Below, one piece after another: positions 46,100 through 56,854 of a DNA stretch of 64,000 nt. Under the pieces are notes generated by a model. It worked only from the letters and a program-made list of their open reading frames with translations, was not told the DNA's origin and did no database searches. Numbering within the stretch: position 1 is the stretch's first letter; each line of letters begins with the position of its first letter. The position numbers were made by a program, and so were the translations under genes. This stretch comes from Camellia lanceoleosa (lineage: Eukaryota; Streptophyta; Magnoliopsida; Ericales; Theaceae): positions 28,989,600-29,053,599 of the forward strand of contig CM045762.1 of NCBI GenBank assembly GCA_025200525.1, in the 5' to 3' direction.

Positions 46100-46519
46100 G
46101 TTAGTGATTAGATTTTTCTTGGTAAATCTTTAGCTCAATGAGAAGTCAATGAGGCATGCTTTCCTAGTATTGCTCATTCATTACTTGGTGTGATTGATAC
46201 TTTGCCAGTGGGTTTAGGGTTTCTAGATGATTTAATGGGTGTTTTGCACTAATTACTATCTTATGCACAATTCATGAAGTGTTCATGGGTTTTGTGGCTT
46301 GGATATGAATATCTCTTTTGTGATTTTTTCCAAGGGCGCTTAATTCTTAGTATGTGAGTGTTTGTGTGTTTGATCGGGAGGGAGGGGGGACGAAGGATGA
46401 CAGACGGGGGAGGGGAGAGTAATAGGTCGTCGGCATAAGGAAAATGGTGGACTGGAAAGAGAAGCAAGGAAATGAGAATTGATCAAGTGTGGTAGCTCTA
46501 TTGTAGGGTTGAAAATATT
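46100..46519. other. Flank, no gene seen
   Basis: Probably the continuation of the interrupted TIR element. It contains a G-rich run near 46376-46410. Confidence 0.4.
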
Positions 46520-46666
46520 GGAAAAATTGCAAATCAATGGGATCTTCACAAAATATTTACAAATTCATCGAGAAGTTTATAACTTTAATTATTAAAGTTG
46601 ATAAAGTTTACCACTAGTTTAAATTTTTTTTTTCCTTGAAAACTTGTACTAAATTGCAATTTTCCC
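46520..46666. mobile_element. Small MITE, GGAAAAATTGCAA ends
   Basis: GGAAAAATTGCAA at the left is answered by TTGCAATTTTCCC at the right. About 147 bp, AT-rich. The same terminus opens the element at 35263. Confidence 0.6.
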
Positions 46667-46779
46667 GAAAATATATGTTCCTGATCTCATACATAGTTGA
46701 TAAATATAATTTTGACATGATGTGGCCAAAAATAAAATTAGAAATTACATTAATTTAAAGCAACAAGTGAGAAATGCCA

Positions 46780-46925
46780 AGTGCATTATAAATAAAAAAA
46801 TCTGTTAGATGACTTAACAGAAATAGGCGAAAGATTGAAATTGTTATAAGTTTAAAATGCCGGGTTTAAATTGAAAAAATAAAAAGATTGAGGTCTAATT
46901 TGTCACAAGGTCAACCCTTTTTTCC
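46780..46925 (-). mobile_element. Right end of the interrupted TIR element
   Basis: The reverse complement starts GGAAAAAAGGGTTGACCTTG and parallels 35263-35450 (see that entry). If both are ends of one element, it was about 1.7 kb before the Tat insertion. Confidence 0.5.
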
Positions 46926-47254
46926 AGTGAAGTCTTTGAATTTTACATTAATGCACTTTGTTCCAAATGATGCTAGAAATATTAATATGTTACATTAATT
47001 TTACCTTCCTGAGTGATGTTGTCTTGTGTAATGAAAATGAAAAATGACGAAAATAATTATGAATGTACCCTTAATTTTTGTTTTATTTTTATGCATACTA
47101 TGTAACTAAAATTGAATTTTTTTTCTTTTTTACAATTATATTTTTGCCGTACCCATATCTTATTTTTTTAGGTTTTGCTGCAACAGTATTCCATATCCAT
47201 ATCCATGCTTTGTAGATAGGCAAAATGGCTGAGACTTTTTATTATTTACAAAAA
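46926..47254. other. Intergenic AT-rich DNA
   Basis: No gene or clear repeat seen. Confidence 0.4.
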
Positions 47255-47372
47255 AAACTCCATTTCTTTAGTGAATTTTCATTTTGATGATCACAATTAT
47301 ACTCATGGCACATCTCAAATGTGCTATTTTGGCATTTGTGTTTGCAAGTCTTATACGGATATCACCTATAAG

Positions 47373-47816
47373 TAGGGCTATGCAAAATACCATTAAATCC
47401 GCTAAAATCGTGTCGATCTGCACCAATTTGCACCGTTCTATTTGCTAATCGGGGATTAAATTTTAAAATTTATAATCTGCATTTGAAACCGTTCCGCTCC
47501 GTTATAATTATACATATATATATATATATATATTAACCTCTAATGAAATATCAAAGTAAAAATGAGAGAGATTTAAGATATGAAATTTGTTACAAATTAA
47601 TAGTTATATATATGAAAAATATTATGTAAAATTAGTTTGTGTTATATATATGAAGAATGTTATGCAAATTAGTGTTATATATTATACAAATACTTGATAA
47701 TTGGTTAAGAATATTCTTAAATCTGCCCAAAACTGCCAAAACCGTGATTTTCCAATCCACCATTTGGTTTATACTTTTATTCACAAACCGCCTGAACCGC
47801 ACCGTGCACACCCCTA
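47373..47816. mobile_element. Non-autonomous hAT element, 444 bp
   Basis: Starts TAGGGCTATGCAAAA and ends GTGCACACCCCTA. It has a perfect 8-bp target duplication CCTATAAG (47365-47372, 47817-47824). The interior has (TA)n and subterminal AACCG/CGGTT-type motifs and no transposase. Confidence 0.92.
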
Positions 47817-49420
47817 CCTATAAGACACGTATTTACTCATTTCATGGTGAATCAATTTATAACACATAGTGAATTTGTTATGATTCTTCAATTTATAACA
47901 TGTAGTGACATTGTTATGATTCTTTGTGTTAATTGCTTGTCCACTTTCGACACGTGATGTATTTCACTTTTGACACATATTTTCTCTTTTGACACGTGAC
48001 TTTTTTTTTTAGCCCAAGCCAACCAAATTGGTTGATCAAGCTATCTAATGTAAACCAAGAAGCACCAACATTTGTTTTTGCAAATCCAACATGCGTATCA
48101 CCTATAAGACACGTATTTGCTCATATTACTACAATCAATTAATTCATTATATGGGATTTAGAGGAATCTTCACACATTTCTTCTTTTGTTCAAACATTAC
48201 AAAAATTGAGTAGGGAAAACATATAAAAATGAAAGAGAAAGTTAGAACTTCGAAAGTTTAAAGAGATAGTAGAGATTTCCATATCCTTAAAAGCTTCAAA
48301 CAAAAGATAAATAAAAGATGAAAAATAAGGGCTTTTTATTATCCTCAAGCAACGAAAATGAGGGTTCACCTATAAGACACGTATTTGCTCATATTACTAC
48401 AATCAATTAATTCATTATATGCGATTTAGGGGAATCTTCACGCATTTCTTCTTTTGTTCAAACATTACAAAAATTGAGTAGGGAAAATATATAAAAATAA
48501 AAGAGAAGGTTATAGAACTTCGAAAGTTTAAAGAGATAGTAGAGATTCTCATATCCTTAAAAGCTTCAAACAGAGGATAAATAAAAGATGAAAAATAAGG
48601 GCTTTTTATTATCCTTAAGCAACGAAAATGAGGGTTTTTCATAAAGGAAAAAAAATCAGAGCAAGCGCCATACTTGCAACAAAGAGAAAGATGAGAATGG
48701 ATTCTTGCAATCACAGTCGCCTTCTTCTTTCTTTCTCTTGCAAGAAAATAAGAAATGAGGGCTTCAATTAATTGAACCCTTGTATATGTATATATATTGG
48801 CAAAATGGCTCAGACTTTCTCTTTTTTTACAGAAACTCCATTTTGATCACAATCATACTTGTGGCACATCTCAAATGTGCTATTTTGACATTTGTTTTTG
48901 CAAATTCAACACATATATCACATAAAAGACACATATTTGCTCCTATTCATGGTGAATCAATTATTAACATGTAGTGAAGTTGTTACGATTCTTCAATTTA
49001 ATGACATGCATTGAAGTCATTACGATTCTTTATATTTATTGCTTGCCCTCTTTTGACATGTGACCTTTTTCTTTTTTTTTTAGATCCCAAACCAGCCAAA
49101 TTGGCTGATCAAGCTGTATGAAATAAGCTGAGAAGCACCAACATTTGTTTTTGCAAATCCAACATGTATATCACCTATACTATGCGTATTTGCTCATATT
49201 CATGGTGAATCAATTTATAACATGCAGTGAAGTTGTTATGATTCTTCAATTTATAAAATGCAATGAATTTTTTGAGGTTCTTTGTATTTATTGATTGTAG
49301 TTTTGACACGTGACCCCTTTTCTTTTTTTAGCCCAAGCCAGCCAAATTGGCTGATCAAGCTTTCTGAAGTAAGCTAAGATGCATCAATATTTGTTTTTGC
49401 ATTTTTTAACAAGTATATAA

Positions 49421-49627
49421 GCTCTAGCCAATGGAGGTTGGTTGAGTTGGTAAGGATCGGATTTTTCACCTTCAAGGCTTAGGTTCGATTCCCGTTGCAA
49501 GCAACAGTTCTCCTTGGTGGGCGATCTATAAGTCCAATGCAAGTCCTCGTTGGGTTTGTGGCTTGCCCTAGGCCTGGACTGGGGTAGCCTCTCCTCACCT
49601 AACCTTTTAGTTACCAAAAAAAAAAAA
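49421..49627 (+). mobile_element. tRNA-derived SINE, about 200 bp
   Basis: Pol III box A TGGTTGAGTTGG (49439-49450) and box B GGTTCGATTCCC (49482-49493) are spaced as in a tRNA-derived promoter. The body ends ACCTTTTAGTTACC followed by A12 (49616-49627). Flanks AAGTATATA and TTGTATATC look like a decayed duplication; the uninterrupted repeat copies have ACATGTATATCACC here. Confidence 0.88.
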
Positions 49628-50370
49628 TTGTATATCAACTATAGGACACATATTTTCTCATATTACTACAATCGATTAATTCATTATATGGGATTTATCT
49701 TCACACATTTTTCTTTTGTTCAAATATTACAAAAATTGAGAAGTAGGGAAAACGTAAGAAAAATGTAAAAGAATGTTAGAACTCTGAAAGTTTAAAGAGA
49801 AATTAGAGATTTCTATATTTTGAAAATCTCAAACATAAGGTAAATAAAAGATGGTAAACAAGGGCTTTTTATTATCCTCAAGCAACTAAAATGAGGGTTT
49901 TTTAAAAAGGAAAAGAAATTAGAGCAAGTGCCATACCTACAACAAAGAAAGATGAGAATAGATTCGTGCAATCACAATCGCCTTCTTCTTTCTTTCTTTC
50001 TCTTGTGAGAAATAGGAAATGAGGGCTTCAATTAATCAAACTTTGAGACTTTCTCATATTTACAAAAAAAAACTCCATTTCTTTAGTGAATTTACATTTT
50101 GATCACAATCATACTTGTGGCACATCTCAATTGTGCTCTTTTGACACTTGTTTTTGCAAATCAAACACATACATCACTTATAAGACACGTATTTGCTCAT
50201 ATTCATAATGAAACAATTTATAGCATGCAGTGATATTGTTACGATTCTTTAATTTATAACATGCAATGAAGTTACAATTCTTTGTATTTATTGCATGTCC
50301 ACTTTTGACACGTAACAAATTTTTTTTAGACCAAGCCACTAAATAGGCTAGTTAAGCTCTTTGACATGGA

Positions 50371-51590
50371 CATTTGACAGGACACAAACAGGCCGACAGA
50401 AAAATTTAAAATATGTAAGACACAACACATAGAGGAGATGTGCAAAATACTCAAGTCTATATAATTATTATAAGTCATATATATATGAATATTTATTATT
50501 ATTATTATTATTTTTTGCTTTATCATTGGATTCCAAACTAATTTATTTAAACTTGTAATGTGTTTCATGTGTAAGTGTTAGGAAATATCCGATGAGTGTC
50601 TTGTCGTGTTAGTGTTGGATGTGACAAGTTACTTTTTTAGAAATGTCTGTGCTTCTTGAAAAATATCAATTAGATGGCTGTTACATGTGGACTGAAAATG
50701 AATTCAACATGTTTACGTCTAACATGGTAAGCGTAAATTGAAATTACGCTTTGAAGTCAAAAGGTTCACCAATTCGTCAATCTGTTCCTTCTCTTTTACT
50801 TGCTCTTTGGTTTCTCTCTCGAAACTGGACGTGCCATTGTCCTTATGCCACTCACTTCATTGTCTATTGCCACATGCTCAACCCATTGACCATTTTTACT
50901 CTCTCTCTCTCTCTCTCTCTCTACAAAATTATATATTGCACAATTTTATATTATACATATTGGCAATATCCTTTCAACTATTGAAGATTTACTCCACAAA
51001 ATAAGAAAAGAAAAAAAAAAAATGAGGATTTGGTTGTGACAACACACCAGTAGAAAATACTAATCCTGCTATAGAAAATCCATCATTATAAAATTTGTGA
51101 AATGCAAATTAAAAAATTATCTCAAGCCACCCCTATTAAGTTTCTCCTTTGAAAGTTTTGAAACTTAATTCCATTGTGCTTCTGAGAGAGAGAGAGAGCA
51201 AAATAATTTGTTTTGCTACCGACAATTAAATCTGAGCAAAGAATACATTGAGTTTGTCATAACACTGCTCTGTGAAAGTCGGTGTATTAAGTCGGATAAT
51301 ATGATCGGCTTCTTTATCATTTTTCTTCTTTTTTTTTGCGTAATTGATTTTGTTTAGAGCAAATTTCATTTTGCTCCCAAACCTATCACTCTAAAATCAA
51401 AATGAGAACATCTTCTTTTGAGATTTGGAAACAGTGTAGAACAATGAAGATGAATATTACCCACATCCTTTTTAACCTACTACTAACCGATTAATCCTAT
51501 TGAAATTAATTTAGGAGATAAGCTAGATACAATTGCTAAGAGAGAAAGAGTAGTTTTTTTTTTGGGGGGGGGCTTAATTAGTTTCCCTAG
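50371..51590. other. Intergenic DNA with short microsatellites
   Basis: (CT)n at about 50900-50923, (ATT)n near 50492, GA tracts near 51185. A block around 51240-51290 (GAATACATTGAGTTTG-CATAACACTG-GAAAGTC) recurs near 63841-63932. No gene supported. Confidence 0.5.
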
Positions 51591-51599
51591 GGTGGACTG

Positions 51600-52290
51600 A
51601 GGGTACTTTAAAACTTAAAGCTACAATTTCAAATGAAGTATATATTTGAAATAAATTTTTGTAAATTTTATTTTTCTTGCTTTTTTAGATGAAAATTATT
51701 ATTAGATAGTTAAATTTAATTTTGTTAATACATTCAGGAATCTAATTGGTATTTTGGGGATGGTTTGCGGGGGCGGGGGGGGGGGGGGGGGGTAAAATGA
51801 AGTTTCAAATGCAGTTTCAGTGCCACCTCAACAACTTTGATATGATTATAGACGACAACGAACGACATGAATAAAATTAATCCAAAATCAAATAATATAG
51901 GAGTAAAATTAATATTATTAAAAGAATAAAGCCTACAAAATTGAAGTTAGTACTTATTCGGTTGTATCATTGACTCAATTGTGAAGAATACTCAATAGTA
52001 CAAATACTTAATATTTTTATTTAAAATTTATTTTTCTCGCTTTTTTAGATAAAAATTATTATTAGTTATTTAATTTTTTTTATAAAATATTCGGGTGTCT
52101 AATAATATTTTGGGATAGTTCGGTTGGTAAAATGAAGTATCAAATGAAGTTTTAGTGTCGCGTCCTCAACTTTCGTTTGATTATAGATGACAACCGATGG
52201 CAAGGATAAAATTAATCTAAAATCGAATAGTTTACGCATAAAATTGATACAATTAAAAGAATAAACTCTATATAAAATTAGTAAAATTAG
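51600..52290 (+). repeat. Direct repeat of about 360 bp, two diverged copies
   Basis: TTTATTTTTCTTGCTTTTTTAG occurs near 51667 and 52029. Matching order follows: ATTATTATTAG, TCTAAT-GGTATTTTGGG, GTAAAATGAAGT, TCAACTTT-GAT-TGATTATAGA, AAAATTAATC-AAAATC. Copy 1 contains a G-run, TTGCG-GGGGC-G18 (51765-51792). A shorter motif (AAAATTAGTAAAATTTACATGA) then repeats three times to 52480. Confidence 0.8.
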
Positions 52291-52608
52291 TAAAATTTAC
52301 ATGAAGTTTGAGTTTGTATAAAATACTATTTTATAAACTTCATATAAAATTAGTAAAATTTACAAAAAATTTAAGTTTGTATACAACTCTAGATGTAATA
52401 AAGGAAATATAAATCTATGAAAATACTAATTAGTAAAATTTACATGAAATTTGAGTTTGTATAAAACTGTAATAAAAGAAATATAGATCCATAAAAACAC
52501 TACTAATAATATATATATATATATACAGAGAGAGAGAGAAGATTGAAACAACCTGAACTCACTGCTCTGTTCTCGAAAGGGTTTTTTAATTTTTGGGTAA
52601 ATCAATCG

Positions 52609-53571
52609 ATGGGAATGAGTATGGCAGCAATGGAGGCCTGGAAGAAGAAGTTGGAAGCCGTAGATGATATATTCACCGTGATTGATTCAGCCATCAACGT
52701 CGCAGCGTGGTATCGACCCAATGATTTTTTTGAGCGAAGAGATAGAATAGCTGAGCAACTCTATGTAAGGCAGCCCATCAGAGGGGGTTACTGCGGTACC
52801 CATGATGATGATGATGATGATGATTCTTTGGATATGGATTTGAATGATGGAGATATTGATTGGTTGAATGGGATTGTATCAGAGCTGGTGAAAGACTCTG
52901 CTTTGGATACAGAAGAAGAGCTAGGAGATTATTTTTCTGATTCTGAGATCGATCATCAAGATGATCATCACCGTCATGATCATGATCTCCCAATCCCCAC
53001 ACACGGCAAAGGAAAGCAATTGTCTCTCGTTCAGAGCGCATTATTACAATCACCGAAGAGAAAGAGAAGCACCGAGTCTGAGAAGAAGAAAGAGGAGCGA
53101 TGTTCTGTCCCTCAGGCGATTGCAAAGTGTCCTAGGCAAAGCACCGAGATCAGCAAAATCAGTGAAGCGGCCAAATCACCCAAGAGAAAGAGAAGCACCG
53201 AGTCTGAGAAGAAGAAAGAGGAGCGATGTTCTGTCCCTCAGGCGATTGCAAAGTGTCCTAGGCAAAGCACCGAGATGAGCAAAATCAGTGAAGCGGCCAA
53301 ATCACCGAAGAGAAAGAGAAGCACCGAGTCTGAGAACAAGAAAGATGAGCAATGTTCTGCCCCTCAGGCGATTGCAAAGTGTCCGAGGCAAAGCACCGAG
53401 ATCAGCAAAATCAGTGAACCAGCCAAAGCGAAAGTGAAAGAACACAAGTCTACGTGCTTCAATGATGCAGAAGCTTATGAACTGAAGATGGAAGCCACGA
53501 AGAGGAAACTCCAACAAAGGTACAAGCAAATTGAGAGGGCGAAGAAGAAGACACGGGTGGTACAGGCTTGA
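52609..53571 (+). CDS. MED26-like nuclear protein with three 42-residue basic repeats
   Basis: ATG 52609 to TGA 53571 gives 320 residues in one exon; ATG 52630 is an alternative start in good context. Residues about 16-53 (IFTVIDSAINVAAWYRPNDF, FERRDRIAEQLY) resemble the N-terminal segment of plant Mediator subunit 26 proteins. The C-terminal segment (about 292-320: KMEATKRKLQQRYKQIERAK) resembles their conserved C-terminal KxEATKRKLxxxYxxxExAK element. The TFIIS-like LW domain that should lie between is absent. Instead there is an acidic stretch (Asp run near residues 66-72) and three tandem repeats (148-189, 190-231, 232-273), each starting SPKRKRSTESE, which offer nuclear localisation signals. 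DNA of repeats 1 and 2 differs at two of 126 positions; repeat 3 differs at about seven. It could be a lineage-specific paralogue or a retrocopy derivative. Confidence 0.7.
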   Translation: MGMSMAAMEAWKKKLEAVDDIFTVIDSAINVAAWYRPNDFFERRDRIAEQLYVRQPIRGGYCGTHDDDDDDDSLDMDLNDGDIDWLNGIVSELVKDSALDTEEELGDYFSDSEIDHQDDHHRHDHDLPIPTHGKGKQLSLVQSALLQSPKRKRSTESEKKKEERCSVPQAIAKCPRQSTEISKISEAAKSPKRKRSTESEKKKEERCSVPQAIAKCPRQSTEMSKISEAAKSPKRKRSTESENKKDEQCSAPQAIAKCPRQSTEISKISEPAKAKVKEHKSTCFNDAEAYELKMEATKRKLQQRYKQIERAKKKTRVVQA

Positions 53572-54343
53572 AAGACAGCAATTTTTTGTATTAACACATC
53601 TGATAACCTCTTTCCCTCTTTGCAAAACTTCTCCATAGGTAGGCCACATTTTTTTGTACCTCTTTTAAATTCATATTCAAAATTTAATGAATTAATTTAG
53701 AAGAGACAAGAACAATTAATCACTAAAACCTCAATTTAGAGAATATGATCGGATCACATATTCAATTACTACCGTAGAAGAGGCTTCATCCTTAACCTTA
53801 GCTAATAATTTCACTACTCATAATTATTTTAACATACACACTGAAATCAAACATGAAAATAAAACTTACAACTAAAAGGAGAAAATTACGTCAAAATACA
53901 AGACCGAGCTCTACTTCTTTTCCAAAAACTCCCTCCTTTCTCACATTCAGTTCATCCCATTTATAGAGCTCACTACATGGTCCTGAAACTCTCTGATCTT
54001 TAGAAGCAGGAATTATTGAGATTTTGAGGCTGAAATTGTTAAAATTTGATGCATCGATTTCCATTAACAGATCGCACGACTTCATCTGCATATGCGTTCA
54101 GTCTTCAATTCAGAGATTATGTTCATGAGCTTGAGGAAATGATTTTATTACACCTGCATAATTGCGCAGCTAAGTCAATAGAGTGGTTGGAAACTTTCTC
54201 TTTTCTTTTCTTTTTTTTTAATATATTATAATATATATATATATATACTATATATATTTATATTTTCTTTATATAAACAAACGAACAAACAAACGGGTGG
54301 CTTTCATTTTTTTATTATATTTTCTTTATGTTATATTATAATA
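53572..54343. other. Downstream flank of the MED26-like gene
   Basis: AT-rich. A minus-strand 66-residue frame (53891-54091) has no known domain. (TA)n near 54232-54260. Confidence 0.4.
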
Positions 54344-56619
54344 CTAGAGTGTGCTCGTGCCTGAAGGCACGGTGCAAATAATATTGGTATACATACTTTA
54401 CAAAAATTAATTAACATAAATTATTAATATTTGTATCACATCCTTTATAAAAAAATCAATTCAAAATGATAATAATTTCACTGCTATAAAAATTAATTAT
54501 AATAAATCAGTTCAAGATGACAACAATTTCACTGCAATATAAAACTCCACACACAAGACTTCAGCCACCATCCAGGGCAATACCACCGTCGACCGTGACT
54601 TCAGCAAGTATCGTACGATGGTGGTTCGTTTAAGTTAAAATATAATTTATCAAATTCATTACTAAAAGTCAAAATGTTTGAGGTGACATTTTTTCTTTTT
54701 CTTTTTTTCTCAAATTCTCATATATATATATATATATATATATAATGTATTTAAACAATGTCACCTCAAACATTTTTTTGAGTCGTATGTATTTAAATAT
54801 TTTTTTGATTAAAATAATATTAAAAGACAAAATGAGTTAAAATAATATTAAATTCATAATTATTTTACATTTTTTTTTCTCATATACATCATATCTAATT
54901 ATAAAAAAAATTTAACAATCTTGCTAAACATAATTATTTCCTTTTCAAATGTCAAGTGTCAATGGTGGTGGACAGTCACAAAGCGGAGGCGGCAATGAAT
55001 CCCTTCTTTCATTCATGCTTTCTCTCTATTTTTTTTTTCACTCTATTTTATCTTAAATTTGTGATTTGATTTTGTTAAATCATAAGAAATCAACACCCAT
55101 TTCAAAAGCTTTTTTCAAAACCATAAAAAAATCAACACTCATTTTCCATTAAGAAATTAAATCCATTCCATAAATCAAACTGAAAATAAAAATATATTTC
55201 TAAAATCAAAACCCATTTTATAAAGATCAACTATTATTTTAGACCTAAAACTTTTTAAAAAATTAAATCCAAATCCATAAGCTGCATAAAAAAAAATCTA
55301 TATAAATAAAAAACAAACAGAACACACAAACAGCAAGATAACACAAAATTTTAACTAATTCCTTAAAACACCCCTGTAATTATTGAAACTTGTCTAATAA
55401 AATTAAATCCCACTTATTTTTATGTGTAAACTTTAACATAATTAGTCATTGGAGGTGCATTAAAAAATTAAGAGAAGAAGATGACAAAGAATATGCTTCG
55501 GATATATCTCTCTATACATGGAAAACATGGATGAGTCAATTCTTAAAAGAGGAAGATAAACATTGGTCAGTGGGGACAAATAAAAAAAAAAAATGAGTTT
55601 CACATTCTAATTATTTCTTATCCAAACAACCCTCATCTACTAAAGCCAAACTTAGCCAAACATGGCGTCCCACCACACCACATCTCTTCTCTCTCCTCTC
55701 TCTCTAGATCTCATGCATGGCTGCCTCTCTTCCCATTTTCCTTCTATTCTCTTTCACTTTCCTCTCACTTTCTCTTTCTCTCAGAAACCCAGTTCACAAA
55801 ACATTGGTATAGTCCTTCCACTGATCAAAGATGCCTCAACACTCCAATATGTGACCCATATGCATCAAACAGTCACACAACACAGTGGATGTGATTTCTC
55901 TCTCTCCAAGTTAGCGTGACAGTGTGTAGGGAAAGAAGGGAGAGCTAAAAAGGTAGGGAGGAGAGTGGGGAGCTCTCCAGAAACGTTGGCAGTAGCTTGA
56001 TGTCGATCCATCCATAGCAACGGTGATGATGAGCGGTGGCAGTGGTGATGAGCAGCAAAGGTGGAGATGACTGGAGGAAGTGGCGTTGTGCGGTGGCGAT
56101 GACTGGAGGAGGTGATGAGTAGCACCATGGCTGGGTCGCGAGAGAGTCGTCGGAAAGAGATGTATCACCGTCGGAGAGGAAAGTAAAGCAGAGAGAGAGA
56201 GAGAGAGGGTGGGTGTTTTGAAATTTGAAAATTGGGAGTGAGACTGAAAGATAAAACGAGGAGAGTTTATAGAGAGTTTGATGAGCGTGGGTGTTTTGAA
56301 ACTTAAAAATTGGGAGTGAAACTAAAAGAAAAAAAGAGGAGAGTTTATAAAGAGAGTTCCATGAGCGTGGGTCTCTCTTCCGTATGGAGTGGATGGGTGT
56401 GTTTTGAAATTTAAAATGTGAAAGGTGAGGTGTGATAAATGAGAATGGGTGGTTGCAAAGTTTATGACTCTTGGACGGGAAGTTCAAGTAGAGTAAGAGA
56501 GAAGGTTTTCATCTCAACTATCCATCTAAATACATAAATGAATCATGACCATTAAAATGTCCTAGTAGGACAATTGTCTCTAGGATAAATTGAAAAACAC
56601 TCTTCCCTTATTATATAGA
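54344..56619 (-). mobile_element. Non-autonomous Helitron, 2.28 kb
   Basis: On the minus strand it begins TCTATATAATAAGGGAAG (56619 downward) after an A, and ends with a 6-bp stem hairpin CGTGCC-TTCA-GGCACG (54371-54356), eight bases, then CTAG (54347-54344) followed by T. TC start, 3' hairpin, CTAG end and A/T insertion without duplication are the Helitron signature. No Rep/helicase is present. It carries captured host-like DNA at 55650-56480. Confidence 0.9.
55662..55919 (+). pseudogene. Captured exon fragment, basic 7S globulin/GIP-type aspartic protease
   Basis: An 85-residue frame opens at ATG 55662, runs through a Ser/Leu-rich start, and reads VLPLIKDASTLQYVTHMHQ. This resembles the N-terminus of plant basic 7S globulin-like/GIP-type secreted aspartic protease family members (VLPV-KD-STLQY pattern). 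It stops before any catalytic motif, at TGA 55917-55919. It lies inside the Helitron, antisense to it, as gene fragments taken up by Helitrons often do. The hydrophobic stretch SILFHFPLTFSFS could be a signal-peptide remnant. The family assignment rests on about 15 residues. Confidence 0.5.
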
Positions 56620-56854
56620 TTATAATATATATATATATATATAAGAAAATATATCATTTATAATAATTTGTATACAACACTCAAAATATATAAAAACACT
56701 CAAAATCACACAAAATTATAAAATAAAACTCGTTATCAGACTAATAAAGTGTATATTAGCGGGCTAAATATGTAACGTTATGGCATTTATCATCTTCCAT
56801 TTTTTCATTTTACAATGCTTCAATGGTGTTGTGATTGAAATTGGGTGCATGCTT
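56620..56854. other. Intergenic DNA
   Basis: No gene seen. Confidence 0.4.

Larger units (their letters stand above)
47255..50370. repeat. About 0.8-kb repeat family in broken tandem copies
   Basis: Three landmarks recur in order: ACTCCATT...GATCACAAT-ATAC-T-GTGGCACATCTCAA (47285, 48842, 50097), CCAAATTGGCTGATCAAGCT (48022, 49099, 49337, 50325) and TTCTTCTTTTGTTCAAACATT (48172, 48440, 49704). Corrected for a hAT and a SINE insertion, the unit is about 0.8 kb. Some copies are partial. ACACGTGAC motifs recur in each unit. No coding function is recognised. Confidence 0.75.

Noticed and set aside
49439..49493. tRNA gene
   Set aside because: Boxes A and B are present, but there is no cloverleaf that I can complete, and the poly(A) tail marks a SINE.
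50738..51004. 88-residue serine/leucine-rich frame
   Set aside because: Two overlapping frames of similar length over a CT microsatellite. No domain.
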